Shown piece by piece: positions 43,215-52,283 of a stretch of 64,000 nt of DNA (within the stretch, counting starts at the first letter, position 1; each line of letters begins with the position of its first letter). Source of the stretch: Exiguobacterium sp. s122. Its GTDB lineage: Bacteria > Bacillota > Bacilli > Exiguobacteriales > Exiguobacteriaceae. The position numbers and the translations under genes are program-made. The stretch is from positions 1 through 64,000 of the forward strand of contig NZ_JACSMD010000002.1 in assembly GCF_018618475.1 (NCBI RefSeq), in the 5' to 3' direction. Under the pieces are notes generated by a model, which did not search any database, was not told the DNA's origin, and worked only from the letters and a program-made list of their open reading frames with translations.

Positions 43215-44897
43215 TTACATTTCTTCTGGTGCTTGAACCCCAATCAACCGGAGTCCTTCTGTCAATACAATCGTCACCGCTTTGACGAGGGCGAGACGCG
43301 ACTGTTTGCCGGCGTCTTCTTCCAAGACACGGACGTGGCCGTAGTACTTGTTGAACGCTTGTGCCAAATCGAGAACGTAGCGGCTGATGATTGATGGTTC
43401 ACGACGCTCGTGGGCGCGTGTGATCACATGTGGGAAGGCGTTAAGCATCGTCACGACACCCCATGTGTAATCGTCGTCCGCACCGGTAAAGGTCGATCCG
43501 TCGTAATTCCCTTTACGAAGAAGCGAGTTCGCGCGTGCGTTCGTATACTGCACGTACGGACCTGTTTCCCCTTCAAACTTGAGCATGCTATCGAGGTCGA
43601 ACTCGATGTTGTTGATGCGCTCGTTCTTCAAATCGTGGAAGATGACCGCACCGACACCGACCATGCGCGCCACGTCGTCCGCGTTCGCAAGTTCCGGGTT
43701 CTTCTGGGCGATGTTTGCTTGCGCTTTTTCAATCGCCTCTTTCAACACTTCCTCAAGGAGGACGATGCGACCTTTACGCGTCGACATCTTCTTCCCTTCT
43801 TGCAAAATCAAGCCGAACGGGACATGGTGCATCCCATCGACGAAGTCGCAGCCAAGTTTACGGAGCACGGAGAACAGCTGCTTGAAGTGAAGCGCCTGTT
43901 CGCCACCGACGACGTAGTTCGCTTGGACGAAGTTGTACGTCTCATGACGATATACGGCTGCCGCGAGGTCACGCGTCGCATAAAGCGTTGCACCGTCTTT
44001 TTTCTTGATTAAGCACGGTGGCAAGTTCTCGTCTTCGAGTGAGACGACCATCGCCCCTTCACTCTCGACAAGAAGATTCTTCTCTTCAAGCATGGCTACG
44101 ATCCGATCCATTTTATCGTTATAGAACGCCTCGCCGTTAAAGCTATCGAACTCGACACCAAGTAGGTCGTATACTTTTTGGAACTCTTTCAGTGACTCGT
44201 CACGGAACCATTGCCAAAGCTCGGTCGCTTCTTCGTTTCCGTCCTCGAGTTTTTTGAACCAAGCGCGGCCTTCGTCTTCAAGTTCAGGTTGCGTCTTCGC
44301 TTCTTCATGGAAATGAACGTATAATTTCAACAGCTCCGCAATCGGGTTGGCACGTACTGCTTCTTCGTCCCCCCACTTCTTGTAGGCGACCATGAGCTTG
44401 CCGAACTGCGTGCCCCAGTCGCCGAGGTGGTTGACACCGACGACATCGTATCCGTTTTTACGCGCGATTTGGTTAATCGCATTTCCGATCACGGTCGAGC
44501 GCAAGTGGCCCATCGAGAACGGTTTGGCGATGTTCGGTGACGAGAAGTCCGTTACGATTGTTTCGTTACGAGTCGCGTGCGTCGCATAATCCGCTTTTTC
44601 CTCGATTACCGTATTGATGATTTCTTGGGAGACGACGTCACGGCTCAAGAAGACGTTGACATAAGGACCTGCCGCCTCTACTTTTGTGAACAATTCATCT
44701 TTTAATTCGCCAGCGATGTCGTTCGCAATCATGACGGGTGCTTTCCGGTACGCTTTCGCGAGTTGGAAACAAGGGAAGGCAAGGTCTCCGTGTGCTTCGT
44801 GTTTTGGTTTTTCAATCAAATCCTCGATTTGGTCGACGGTCAGTTCGTCTCCGATGACACGGGATAAGGCTTCCGCATACTTACGTTCATAACTCAT
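43215..44897 (-). CDS. argS: Arginyl-tRNA synthetase
   Basis: Class I synthetase of 560 residues charging tRNA-Arg. The HIGH-equivalent (KPFSMGHLRSTVIG), the KMSTRKG loop, the arginyl-specific N-terminal domain and the C-terminal anticodon-binding domain (ARANSLLRKG then DLAQAFNKYYGHVRVL) are present. The ATG at 44897 follows AAGGAGG. The upstream in-frame codons belong to the T-box leader. Expression is probably governed by the arginine T-box directly upstream. Confidence 0.96.
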   Translation of the reverse strand: MSYERKYAEALSRVIGDELTVDQIEDLIEKPKHEAHGDLAFPCFQLAKAYRKAPVMIANDIAGELKDELFTKVEAAGPYVNVFLSRDVVSQEIINTVIEEKADYATHATRNETIVTDFSSPNIAKPFSMGHLRSTVIGNAINQIARKNGYDVVGVNHLGDWGTQFGKLMVAYKKWGDEEAVRANPIAELLKLYVHFHEEAKTQPELEDEGRAWFKKLEDGNEEATELWQWFRDESLKEFQKVYDLLGVEFDSFNGEAFYNDKMDRIVAMLEEKNLLVESEGAMVVSLEDENLPPCLIKKKDGATLYATRDLAAAVYRHETYNFVQANYVVGGEQALHFKQLFSVLRKLGCDFVDGMHHVPFGLILQEGKKMSTRKGRIVLLEEVLKEAIEKAQANIAQKNPELANADDVARMVGVGAVIFHDLKNERINNIEFDLDSMLKFEGETGPYVQYTNARANSLLRKGNYDGSTFTGADDDYTWGVVTMLNAFPHVITRAHERREPSIISRYVLDLAQAFNKYYGHVRVLEEDAGKQSRLALVKAVTIVLTEGLRLIGVQAPEEM

Positions 44898-44930
44898 TTT
44901 ATTTCCTCCTTCATCTTCATTCACAACATA

Positions 44931-45190
44931 AAAAAAACGCCCTTTGCACAGATGCAAAGAGACGGGATGGCCCGCGGTACCACTCTTCTTGCCTGCTTCA
45001 CGCAGACCGCTTTATCGGTGATAACGGGGGTCCCCCGGCTACGCCTACTCGCTTCAGGTAGCATCTCAAAAGTGCGTTTCGCGATGTCTGTCAGCCTAGG
45101 CTCTCACCAATCCCTAGGTCGCTTTGTTGACTTAACAATCGTTACTCTCTTTTTCATCGACTTTCGTCTATGTGGTTGAAAAGCAATTTC
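44931..45190 (-). ncRNA. T-box riboswitch of argS, arginine specifier
   Basis: The T-box core AGTGGTACCGCG (44974-44985 on the plus strand) binds the free tRNA acceptor end. It is followed by a terminator with stem CTTTGCA/TGCAAAG and eight Ts (44931-44960). Upstream stem I contains the specifier loop GAAACGCAC, giving codon CGC (45075-45077), an arginine codon. Uncharged tRNA-Arg(ACG), encoded at 214-290, should stabilise the antiterminator and switch argS on. Confidence 0.93.
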
Positions 45191-45191
45191 A

Positions 45192-45220
45192 TTATAGAGG
45201 ATAATTCCTGTAGACTCAAT
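45192..45220 (-). promoter_or_regulatory. SigA promoter of the T-box-argS unit
   Basis: TTGAGT (45215-45220), a 17-base spacer and a consensus TATAAT (45192-45197) lie just before the T-box leader. Confidence 0.88.
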
Positions 45221-45316
45221 GCTAGAATTCCGCCATGATGAGGATTAGGCAGGACTGTCGCCTCATCATGCCGAATTTTTACGATACATCATCGATTTCC
45301 CACAGTAGGAGGGGCC

Positions 45317-46996
45317 ATGAACCATTTCCTTAAGATGTCCGCCCTCGGTTGGAGTATTTGGAGTTTCTTTCTTCTGTTGACCATTACGTTGTTCGCGACA
45401 GGCGTATTGAATGTCCCGGCGATTGAGCCGTTGCCGTTCATCTTGATTGCGTTACTCGTCATCATCTTCCAAATGGACTCAATCGAGCGAAAAGGCGTCT
45501 ATTTCACATTTTCTGAAAGTATCGTCCTCATTATCTTTTTATTCTTCGATTTCGAGACGGCACTGTTCGTCAATCAAATCGGCTTGCTCGTCTTCCAGTT
45601 CGTCAACTTGAAGCCGCGCGTCGCGCTCCGACGCTTCCGTTTCACGTATCCATGGAACGCGATCACCTCTCTGTTAGAGCTCGCCATCCCGGCAGGTGTC
45701 TACTTGGCGCTTGGAGGACAGACCGGTCTCGGTTTCTATACGCAGGATTCATTCCTCCCGCTCGCTGGCCTGATTCTCGCCATCATCGTGAACACGGTCA
45801 TTCAAAAGTATCAAGTCGGTTGGTGGTTCCGTGTCGATGTGCCCGTCCGTGATTTTTTGAGCATCGCATTTTACACGTATATCGTCAGTATCGTCTTTAT
45901 TTTGGCCGCTTCCTTTTTCCGCGAGACGAACTTGCTTGTCGTCAGTAGCATCGCCGCCGCTTTGACGTTTTTCATCAAACGGTTGTTGATCCAAAAAGGT
46001 CGACAAGATGCGTTCAAATCGCTCATCGAACAATACGATGAGGCGAAAGAGGCCGTCTCCTTGTCACAAAGTGAAGCCCAAGCGATCGAAGTGTTTTTAA
46101 GCCAATGCGAACGATTGAATCAATATGACGCTGGCTTCGTCGAATTCACCTTGTTCGATCGCTCCCTCTACTTCGACTTGAAGACACGCCAACCAATCGA
46201 ACGGCCCCGCGTGTTCGACTTACTCGAAACGTCGCATCCTTTCGAAACGTCCGTCGAGTACGAGATGCGGTTTGAATGGGACACTCCATTATCCGAAGAG
46301 TTCCATGACGACTATCATAGTTTTATCTCAGTCCGTTCCGAGGAAATCGAAGGCATTCGCACATGGCTCGTCATGACAGGGGAGCACGCTTACGGCTATC
46401 CGCTCATCATCCAGCGTGAAATCGTCAAGCTGCTCAAATCGTTCAATCGGACGATTAGCCGCTGTCATGAACGAGACCGCTTGTACACCGAGAGCCGGAC
46501 GGACAGTCTAACGCTTCTTGCCAACGCACGGGCGTTTTACGAGTACGGCATCCAACAAATTTCAGATGGATCGATGTACCCCATTTCCGTCGCTATGCTC
46601 GATATCGATTTCTTTAAAAAAATCAACGATACACACGGCCATCAGGTCGGTGACAGCGTCCTCCAAGAGTTTGGTCGTAGGATTCGTCAGGCGCTGCGGA
46701 ACGAAGATTTTGCGGCTCGCTACGGGGGCGAAGAGTTCATTCTCCTCTTGAACCATTGCGACACGGACCAAGCCGTCGAGATTGCCGAGCGTATCCGTCA
46801 AAAGATTGAAGCGACACCGTTCCACGTCGACGGCATCGACATCCAAGTGACCGCCTCGATCGGGGTCGACACGATTCGATCATTCGGGGATCAGCGGCTC
46901 GACGATACGATTCGAAACGCCGACCGGGCGCTTTACGTCGGGGGCAAGTATGCCGGTCGTAACCGAGTCGCCCATTATCAATATTTAACGACCTAA
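45317..46996 (+). CDS. Membrane-bound diguanylate cyclase (GGDEF)
   Basis: Makes cyclic di-GMP from two GTP. Residues 1 to about 235 form seven or so membrane helices, followed by a linker/GAF-like region and a GGDEF domain (about 390-555). The active loop GGEEF is at 470-474, the substrate helix has FKKINDTHGHQVGD, and the inhibitory I-site RNED sits five residues before GGEEF, so feedback inhibition is expected. There is no EAL domain. It is 559 residues, in its own transcription unit. The membrane part does not match a sensor domain I can name. Confidence 0.92.
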   Translation: MNHFLKMSALGWSIWSFFLLLTITLFATGVLNVPAIEPLPFILIALLVIIFQMDSIERKGVYFTFSESIVLIIFLFFDFETALFVNQIGLLVFQFVNLKPRVALRRFRFTYPWNAITSLLELAIPAGVYLALGGQTGLGFYTQDSFLPLAGLILAIIVNTVIQKYQVGWWFRVDVPVRDFLSIAFYTYIVSIVFILAASFFRETNLLVVSSIAAALTFFIKRLLIQKGRQDAFKSLIEQYDEAKEAVSLSQSEAQAIEVFLSQCERLNQYDAGFVEFTLFDRSLYFDLKTRQPIERPRVFDLLETSHPFETSVEYEMRFEWDTPLSEEFHDDYHSFISVRSEEIEGIRTWLVMTGEHAYGYPLIIQREIVKLLKSFNRTISRCHERDRLYTESRTDSLTLLANARAFYEYGIQQISDGSMYPISVAMLDIDFFKKINDTHGHQVGDSVLQEFGRRIRQALRNEDFAARYGGEEFILLLNHCDTDQAVEIAERIRQKIEATPFHVDGIDIQVTASIGVDTIRSFGDQRLDDTIRNADRALYVGGKYAGRNRVAHYQYLTT

Positions 46997-47000
46997 CCTA

Positions 47001-47028
47001 TCCCTATGCGAAACGCATAGGGATTTTC
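47001..47028 (+). terminator. Terminator after the diguanylate cyclase gene
   Basis: A 9- to 10-bp stem TCCCTATGCG/CGCATAGGGA with loop AAA followed by a short T run. Confidence 0.75.
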
Positions 47029-47030
47029 TA

Positions 47031-47059
47031 TTGACAAACCGGTTCGAAACAGATAGGTT
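47031..47059 (+). promoter_or_regulatory. SigA promoter of the SAM riboswitch-metT unit
   Basis: TTGACA (47031-47036), a 17-base spacer and TAGGTT (47054-47059). The -10 lies in the right arm of an 11-bp inverted repeat whose left arm is at 46992-47002. Confidence 0.62.
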
Positions 47060-47090
47060 AGGGAACGTGTCTTATAACTTAATTATCCGA

Positions 47091-47236
47091 CTTTTTTATC
47101 AAGAGAGACCGAGGGACTGGCCCTGTGACGTCTCGGCAGCGGGGAACCTGTGCCAAATCCAGCAAGCACGTGCTTGAAAGATGAAAAAGGCGCTTCTTAC
47201 ATGGGAGAGAGCCTTTTTCGAAGGGCTCTCTTTTTT
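47091..47236 (+). ncRNA. SAM-I (S-box) riboswitch
   Basis: The S-box core is clear: AAGAGAGACCGAGGGACTGG, then a GGCAGC junction, TGCCAAATCCAGCA and the AAGATGA closing strand. P1 forms between CTTTTTTATC (47091-47100) and GATGAAAAAG (47180-47189). The expression platform has a terminator (GAGAGCC/GGGCTCTC plus T run, 47203-47236). A 9-bp antiterminator is formed by GAAAAAGGC (47183-47191) and GCCTTTTTC (47211-47219). SAM binding keeps P1 closed and switches the gene off. Confidence 0.95.
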
Positions 47237-47259
47237 ATTTTATGAATGAGGTGAAACGA

Positions 47260-48546
47260 TTGGAACAACCAACTGCAAACAAATGGGCACTCTTGCCCTT
47301 ACTCGTCTTTCTCGCCTTCTTTATCGGGGCCGGCATTTTCTACGGCGACTTTTATAAGTTCCCGGTACTCATCGCGGCGCTCATCGCTTTAATTGTCGCG
47401 GCCGCGATGACGAAAGGTAGCGTCACGCAAACAGTCGAACGGATTGCCCAAGGCGCCGGAAACCCAGGCATCATCATCATGATCTTCATCTTCCTTCTTG
47501 CCGGCGCGTTCTCGAACGTCGCAGGTGAGATTGGAGCGATTGATGCGACCGTCAACGCGGCGCTCACGTTGCTCCCGCCTTCGCTTCTACTGAGCGGGCT
47601 GTTCGTCATCGCCGCCTTCATCTCGATGGCGATGGGGACATCGACCGGTACGATTGCCGCCCTTGCCCCGATCGCACTCGGGATTCACGAAGAGAGCGGC
47701 GTCAATATCGCCATCGCCGCGGCAGCCGTCGTCGGTGGCGCCATGTTTGGGGATAACTTGTCGTTCATCTCTGACACGACGATTGCCGCCGTCCGAACGC
47801 AACGGACGAACATGCGCGACAAATTCCGCACGAACTTTTGGATCGTCTTGCCGGCCGCCATCATCACGACGGTTCTCCTTGCCACGTTATCGAGTGGCAC
47901 AGTGTCTTCTGTCGAGATTGCTTCGTTCGACTGGTATAAACTTATTCCGTATCTCGCCGTCATCGCCCTCGCCTTGATTGGGTTGAACGTCATTCTCGTC
48001 TTGCTTGGTGGCATCGTGTTGACCGGCATCATCGGTCTACTTGACGGTAGCTTGTCGGTGACTGCGTTCGTCACGGCCGTGGCGGACGGCATGATTGGGA
48101 TGGCCGAGATTTCAATTTTGACGCTCTTCATGGGCGGGCTTGTCGGTCTAATCTCTCACAACGGCGGACTCACCTACTTGCGTGACGCCCTTACTTCGCG
48201 GATTCAGCGACGTGCTGGCGCTGAGTGGAGTATTGCCGGACTTGTCAGTGCGACGAACGTCGCCACGGCCAACAATACAATCTCCATTCTCGTCGCGGGA
48301 CCGCTCGCAGCGAACATTGCCGATACGTATGAGATTGAGCGGAAAAAGTCGGCAAGCGTGCTCGACATCTTCTCGTGTGGGGTACAAGGGCTCCTGCCTT
48401 ACGGGGCACAGCTCCTCATCGCCGCCGAGTTGACGAACACCGCCTCCCCTGCGCTCGTTCCGTTCATGTTCTACCCGTTCCTCTTATTCATCTGCGGCGG
48501 ACTCGCCATTGCGTTCAATTTCCCGCGCTTTAAGAAAAAAGCCTGA
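47260..48546 (+). CDS. metT: NhaC-family transporter, probable methionine transporter MetT
   Basis: A membrane protein of 428 residues with about 11 helices. It belongs to the NhaC/ArsB-like antiporter superfamily (MAMGTSTGTIAALAPIALGI, GGAMFGDNLSFISDTTIAAVRTQ and LVSATNVATANNTISILVAGP). NhaC proteins placed under S-box control have been proposed as methionine transporters and named MetT. The riboswitch directly upstream is the reason for the call; by sequence alone it could be a sodium/proton antiporter. A TTG at 47260 has GAGGTG six bases upstream, whereas the ATG at 47242 lies in the terminator T run without one. Confidence 0.87.
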   Translation: MEQPTANKWALLPLLVFLAFFIGAGIFYGDFYKFPVLIAALIALIVAAAMTKGSVTQTVERIAQGAGNPGIIIMIFIFLLAGAFSNVAGEIGAIDATVNAALTLLPPSLLLSGLFVIAAFISMAMGTSTGTIAALAPIALGIHEESGVNIAIAAAAVVGGAMFGDNLSFISDTTIAAVRTQRTNMRDKFRTNFWIVLPAAIITTVLLATLSSGTVSSVEIASFDWYKLIPYLAVIALALIGLNVILVLLGGIVLTGIIGLLDGSLSVTAFVTAVADGMIGMAEISILTLFMGGLVGLISHNGGLTYLRDALTSRIQRRAGAEWSIAGLVSATNVATANNTISILVAGPLAANIADTYEIERKKSASVLDIFSCGVQGLLPYGAQLLIAAELTNTASPALVPFMFYPFLLFICGGLAIAFNFPRFKKKA

Positions 48547-48548
48547 CC

Positions 48549-48585
48549 AAAAACGACCCTTTGCATTCAAAGGGTCGTTCGTTTT
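48549..48585. terminator. Bidirectional terminator after metT
   Basis: A perfect 12-bp stem AACGACCCTTTG/CAAAGGGTCGTT with loop CATT and flanking A/T runs. It overlaps the end of the TVP38-like gene. Confidence 0.88.
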
Positions 48586-49208
48586 GCCTCAAGTTCCTGC
48601 TTGAGCTGTTCGTTTCGTTTTTTAAAGGCCCGGCGTTTGAGCAGTTCCTCGAGTCCGCGGCTGATCGCCCATAGGACGAAGAGCAATAATCCGAGCATCG
48701 ACAGACGGAACGGACTTTGGATGAACTCTTCCCATTGATCACCGATGACCGAGAAAATCAATACGACGAGCAGTTTACCGAATCCAGCCGCTAAAATGAA
48801 CGTCCGAAGCGGCATTTGAATCAAGGCGAGTAAGTACGTGATCAAACTAACAGGGATGAACGGGAGTGAATAGAGAAACCCGAGTGAGATTGGACTCATA
48901 TGATTAATCCGTTCGAGCCAATAGACCCCTTGCTTATGTTTCTCGAGCCACCGCGTCATCGGTTTTCGGAAAACGTAACGAACGGCCGTGAAGACGAGAA
49001 TTGTCCCGAGCAAGCTACCGACCCAGGACAATAACGTCCCGAGCCAAAAGCCGTATGTCGCCGCATTGGCTGAAATGATTAAGACAAGCGGGAGAAACGG
49101 AAAAATCGCTTCTAAGAAGGGTGCCCCGAGCCCGGCCCAAGGCCCACCCGGAAGCGCCTGCAACCATTCAATCAAGTTCAAAATATATTGTTGGAGTGAT
49201 GTCAGCAT
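48567..49208 (-). CDS. TVP38/TMEM64-family (VTT domain) membrane protein
   Basis: A 213-residue membrane protein. The family core is visible as GAPFLEAIFPFLPLVLIISANAATYGFWLGTLLSWVGSLLGT and RINHMSPISLGFLYSLPFIPVSLITYLLAL (the re-entrant DedA/VTT helices). The C terminus is a basic coiled-coil-like tail (KKRNEQLKQELEAKR). Related proteins act in lipid scrambling or export. The ATG at 49208 is placed after AAGGTGG. Confidence 0.87.
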   Translation of the reverse strand: MLTSLQQYILNLIEWLQALPGGPWAGLGAPFLEAIFPFLPLVLIISANAATYGFWLGTLLSWVGSLLGTILVFTAVRYVFRKPMTRWLEKHKQGVYWLERINHMSPISLGFLYSLPFIPVSLITYLLALIQMPLRTFILAAGFGKLLVVLIFSVIGDQWEEFIQSPFRLSMLGLLLFVLWAISRGLEELLKRRAFKKRNEQLKQELEAKRTTL

Positions 49209-49431
49209 ATCGATTTCCACCTTCGGCTTTCATTACTGCTTTGTACCCGAATTCGTGCTAGCGGACACTTCCCCCTGCCTGCCTTAAAAAAAATCAAAAA
49301 ATATTTGCGAAAAGTAGCTGTGATATCTATCATATAATATGGACTTGTGGTTGCAGGCAAGTCCGTTCGTCGAACGACACAACCCAACGTTCGTTTTCCT
49401 GCAAAAAACTGAACACAGGGGAGTAACACAA

Positions 49432-50373
49432 ATGGAAACAAAACCAATGCGGGTCTTGCTGTACTATAAGTACGTCAACATCGAAGACCCAGAAGCGCTC
49501 ACACAAGAGCACCTGAAGTATTGCAAGGACCTCGGCATCAAAGGACGGATTTTGATTTCTGCGGAAGGAATCAACGGGACGTGCTCTGGGACGTGGGAAC
49601 AGACCGAGCAATACATGAACGATTTGAAAGCGAACCCACTATTCCATGACATCGAGTTCAAAATCGATGAAGTCGAAAAGCATGCGTTCTCGAAAATTTT
49701 TGTTCGTCATAAGAAAGAGCTCGTGACGTGGCGCTTCGACGGCGAGTTTGATGTGCCGAAGCAACACGGAGCATACCTCGAACCGGAAGAATGGAAAGAG
49801 ATGATGCATCGCGATGATGTGGTCATTCTTGACGTTCGAAACAACTATGAATACGATCTTGGCCATTTCAAAAATGCGATCAAAATCGATGTAGAGGCTT
49901 CACGCGACATGCCGGAATGGCTGGAAGCGAATAAAGACCTGTACGAAGGGAAAACCCTTCTCACGTATTGTACCGGAGGGGTCCGTTGCGAGAAATTTAC
50001 AGCATATATGCGTGACCAAGGTCACGACAACATTTTCCACTTAAAAGGTGGCGTCGTCATGTACGGAAAAGACGAGGCGACAAAAGGCGAAGACTGGGAA
50101 GGTGAGCTTTACGTCTTTGACGAGCGCATCAACGTCCCGGTTAACGCCGTCAACCCGTCGATCGTCTCTGCGTGCATGCACTGCGGAACAAAGACGGTCC
50201 GATACGTTAATTGTGCCAACCCGGTGTGTAATGCCCAGCACTTCTGTTGTGAAGAGTGTGAGCCAAAACAAATGCGCTCATGCTCAAAAGAGTGTCAAGA
50301 GCATCCACGCAACCGCTATATCATTGAGAATATCGCGGACAAACTTCAGGAAACTGAAGGCGTCGTCGGGTAA
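49432..50373 (+). CDS. trhO: tRNA uridine(34) hydroxylase TrhO (rhodanese family, UPF0176)
   Basis: Makes 5-hydroxyuridine at the wobble position of tRNA. Length is 313 residues. The N-terminal acylphosphatase-like domain (LLYYKYVNIEDP, GIKGRILISAEGINGT) is followed by a rhodanese domain with active-site CTGGVRCEK and a C-terminal Cys-rich region with C-x-x-C pairs (ACMHCGTKT, NPVCNAQHFCCEECEPKQ). The ATG follows GGGGAG. The roughly 220 bases upstream hold a TATAAT (49333-49338) without a good -35 and a small GGACTTG/CAAGTCC hairpin in the untranslated leader. Confidence 0.93.
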   Translation: METKPMRVLLYYKYVNIEDPEALTQEHLKYCKDLGIKGRILISAEGINGTCSGTWEQTEQYMNDLKANPLFHDIEFKIDEVEKHAFSKIFVRHKKELVTWRFDGEFDVPKQHGAYLEPEEWKEMMHRDDVVILDVRNNYEYDLGHFKNAIKIDVEASRDMPEWLEANKDLYEGKTLLTYCTGGVRCEKFTAYMRDQGHDNIFHLKGGVVMYGKDEATKGEDWEGELYVFDERINVPVNAVNPSIVSACMHCGTKTVRYVNCANPVCNAQHFCCEECEPKQMRSCSKECQEHPRNRYIIENIADKLQETEGVVG

Positions 50374-50389
50374 CAAAAATCGACCAGAA

Positions 50390-50424
50390 AGTGTCAGATG
50401 GCTTCCGCCACTGGCGCTTTTTTT
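50390..50424 (+). terminator. Terminator after trhO
   Basis: A stem AGTGTCAGATGGC pairs with GCCACTGGCGCT (two G-T pairs, one unpaired A), followed by seven Ts. Confidence 0.83.
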
Positions 50425-50499
50425 GACGAAATCTTTACGTCTACGGTGACGTTATATCGGGTATAGTGAAGATACCATTGTCAGACGGGAAGTGAATTG

Positions 50500-50916
50500 A
50501 TGCTGTTTAACGAACCTTTACTCGCTGCCCTCCTCGCGTGGTTCATCGCGCAGGCAGCCAAACTTGTGACAGAACTCATTAAAACGAGAGACTTCGAACT
50601 GCAAATCATGTTCGCCTCAGGCGGCATGCCGAGCTCCCACTCTTCGACCGTCGTCGCGCTCGCGACCGTAATCGGACGAATGGAAGGGCTTGACTCCAGC
50701 ATGTTCGCCCTCGCCTTGATTTTTGCGACAATCGTCATGTACGACGCGACCGGTGTCCGCCAAGCGGTCGGATTCCAGGCGCGCCTTTTAAACGATTATT
50801 TCAAAGGAATCAAGCATGAGACGCCAATTTTGAACGAACTCGTCGGCCATACCCCGTTCCAAGTCATCGTCGGTGCCTTGCTCGGTCTTGTCGTCGGTTT
50901 CTTCTTCCCAATTTAA
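50500..50916 (+). CDS. YuiD-like (DUF212) membrane protein
   Basis: A 138-residue protein with four hydrophobic segments. It is related to acid phosphatase/vanadium haloperoxidases, with the conserved SGGMPSSHSSTVVALATVIG and the later MYDATGVRQAVGFQA. Its activity is unproven. The ATG at 50500 follows GGAAGTGA; a TTG just before it is the alternative. Confidence 0.88.
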   Translation: MLFNEPLLAALLAWFIAQAAKLVTELIKTRDFELQIMFASGGMPSSHSSTVVALATVIGRMEGLDSSMFALALIFATIVMYDATGVRQAVGFQARLLNDYFKGIKHETPILNELVGHTPFQVIVGALLGLVVGFFFPI

Positions 50917-51003
50917 TTAAACAGGCATGTCCATTCCTTCTCCCCATCTTTTTGTGAAGTTTCACAACAGAGACGGTATACTCAAAAGAGAGGAGGAATC
51001 GAC

Positions 51004-52218
51004 ATGCCTTTTTTGCAGAAGTCCTATGAATCGCTCGACACGCTCGCCGAAGCGATTGGCCAAGCGATTCGTGCACCAATCACGATTGAGAACCGCCATC
51101 ACCAGTTGCTCGCCTATAGCACCCATCCCGACTCGACCGATCCGGCTCGCATCGCGACCATTATCGGTCGCCGTGTCCCGGAGACGGTCATCGAAGACTT
51201 ATGGGAGAGTGGGATGTTGCGACAAATTATCGACAGCGACGACCCTGTCGTCATTCCGGCACGACTCGCGGTCGGGCTAGGCGAACGGGCGGCCATCGTC
51301 ATTAAACAGCACGACGACGTGCTCGGCTATATTTGGAGTTTGGCCCGACCCACGCCGTTCTCGGAACAAGAACTGACCGTCTTAAAAGAAGGGGCTTCCA
51401 TTGCCAAGAAGTTACTCATGACGATCGCGATGCACGAACGCCGGATCGATGCCGAGCTCGAACGGTTTTTCTTGGATGTGTTAGCGACACCAAACCTCAG
51501 TCCATCCAATCAGGAACGATTGGACGAACTCGCACCGATTGCCGTGGCCAGTCGATTGACAGTCATCGACTGTCTACAACCGATTACCCCACAATTTGCT
51601 GAACGACTCTTCTATGCACTGGCAACCCAGCAAACCATCGAGGTCGTCCTGCAAGCGATTGATGGACAACAGTTGCTTGTCTGGCACTATATGAAAACAG
51701 AGTTAGCGGAGGAAGAAGGCATGCTTCTCGAGTGGGCCGAGCGGTTCGAGACATTATTACGAGACAAGTTCCCGGAGGCCACACCGACCCTTGGGATCAG
51801 TCGTCGTTTTTTTGAAAGCGAGATGCTCTATTCTGCTGCGGAGGAAGCGCGCCGTGTCACTTCGTTGCGACGAAAATTCCCACTTGAATTGAGGGACGCC
51901 CGGGCGTTCGAACAAATCGGAATCTATCAACTCGTCCCCGACCTCGCCCGACGCATCACGCTTCGCCTTGAGACACATCCGACGCTCGAACGACTCAAAG
52001 CGTACGACCAGACTTATCAGACCGAGCTTGTGACGACACTTGAGTGGTACTTTTACTTTGACGGGAACGTGAAACAGGTTGCTGCCCATCTTCACATCCA
52101 TCCGAACACGGTCTTGTACCGGGTGCGACGGATTGAAGAATTGACGCAAATTACGCGGGCATCGCTCCCTGACCGGGCCACCATTTATTTGGCGATTAAA
52201 GCCGACCAATACCGTTGA
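51004..52218 (+). CDS. adeR: PucR/CdaR-family transcriptional regulator, probable AdeR
   Basis: A 404-residue regulator with an N-terminal sensory (GAF-like) half, a GGDEF-derived middle, and the C-terminal PucR helix-turn-helix (YFYFDGNVKQVAAHLHIHPNTVLYRVRRIEELTQI). It sits directly upstream of ald in the same direction, as B. subtilis adeR does. AdeR activates ald there, and the same role is inferred here. A strong terminator separates the two genes, so ald has its own promoter. Confidence 0.82.
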   Translation: MPFLQKSYESLDTLAEAIGQAIRAPITIENRHHQLLAYSTHPDSTDPARIATIIGRRVPETVIEDLWESGMLRQIIDSDDPVVIPARLAVGLGERAAIVIKQHDDVLGYIWSLARPTPFSEQELTVLKEGASIAKKLLMTIAMHERRIDAELERFFLDVLATPNLSPSNQERLDELAPIAVASRLTVIDCLQPITPQFAERLFYALATQQTIEVVLQAIDGQQLLVWHYMKTELAEEEGMLLEWAERFETLLRDKFPEATPTLGISRRFFESEMLYSAAEEARRVTSLRRKFPLELRDARAFEQIGIYQLVPDLARRITLRLETHPTLERLKAYDQTYQTELVTTLEWYFYFDGNVKQVAAHLHIHPNTVLYRVRRIEELTQITRASLPDRATIYLAIKADQYR

Positions 52219-52225
52219 GACACGC

Positions 52226-52270
52226 GACCTTCACTTTGTGTTTTTTCACAAGGTGAAGGTCTTCGTTTTT
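52226..52270 (+). terminator. Terminator after adeR
   Basis: A 15-bp stem GACCTTCACTTTGTG/CACAAGGTGAAGGTC with a T-only loop, then a T run. Confidence 0.9.
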
Positions 52271-52283
52271 AGAATGTGGGATA

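Noticed and set aside
47242-47259. ATG at 47242 as start of metT
   Set aside because: It lies in the T run of the riboswitch terminator with no ribosome binding site; GAGGTG six bases before TTG 47260 fits better.
49339-49431. N-terminal extension of TrhO from ATG 49339
   Set aside because: This ATG overlaps a probable -10 and has no binding site; the family N terminus begins at the ATG at 49432 after GGGGAG.
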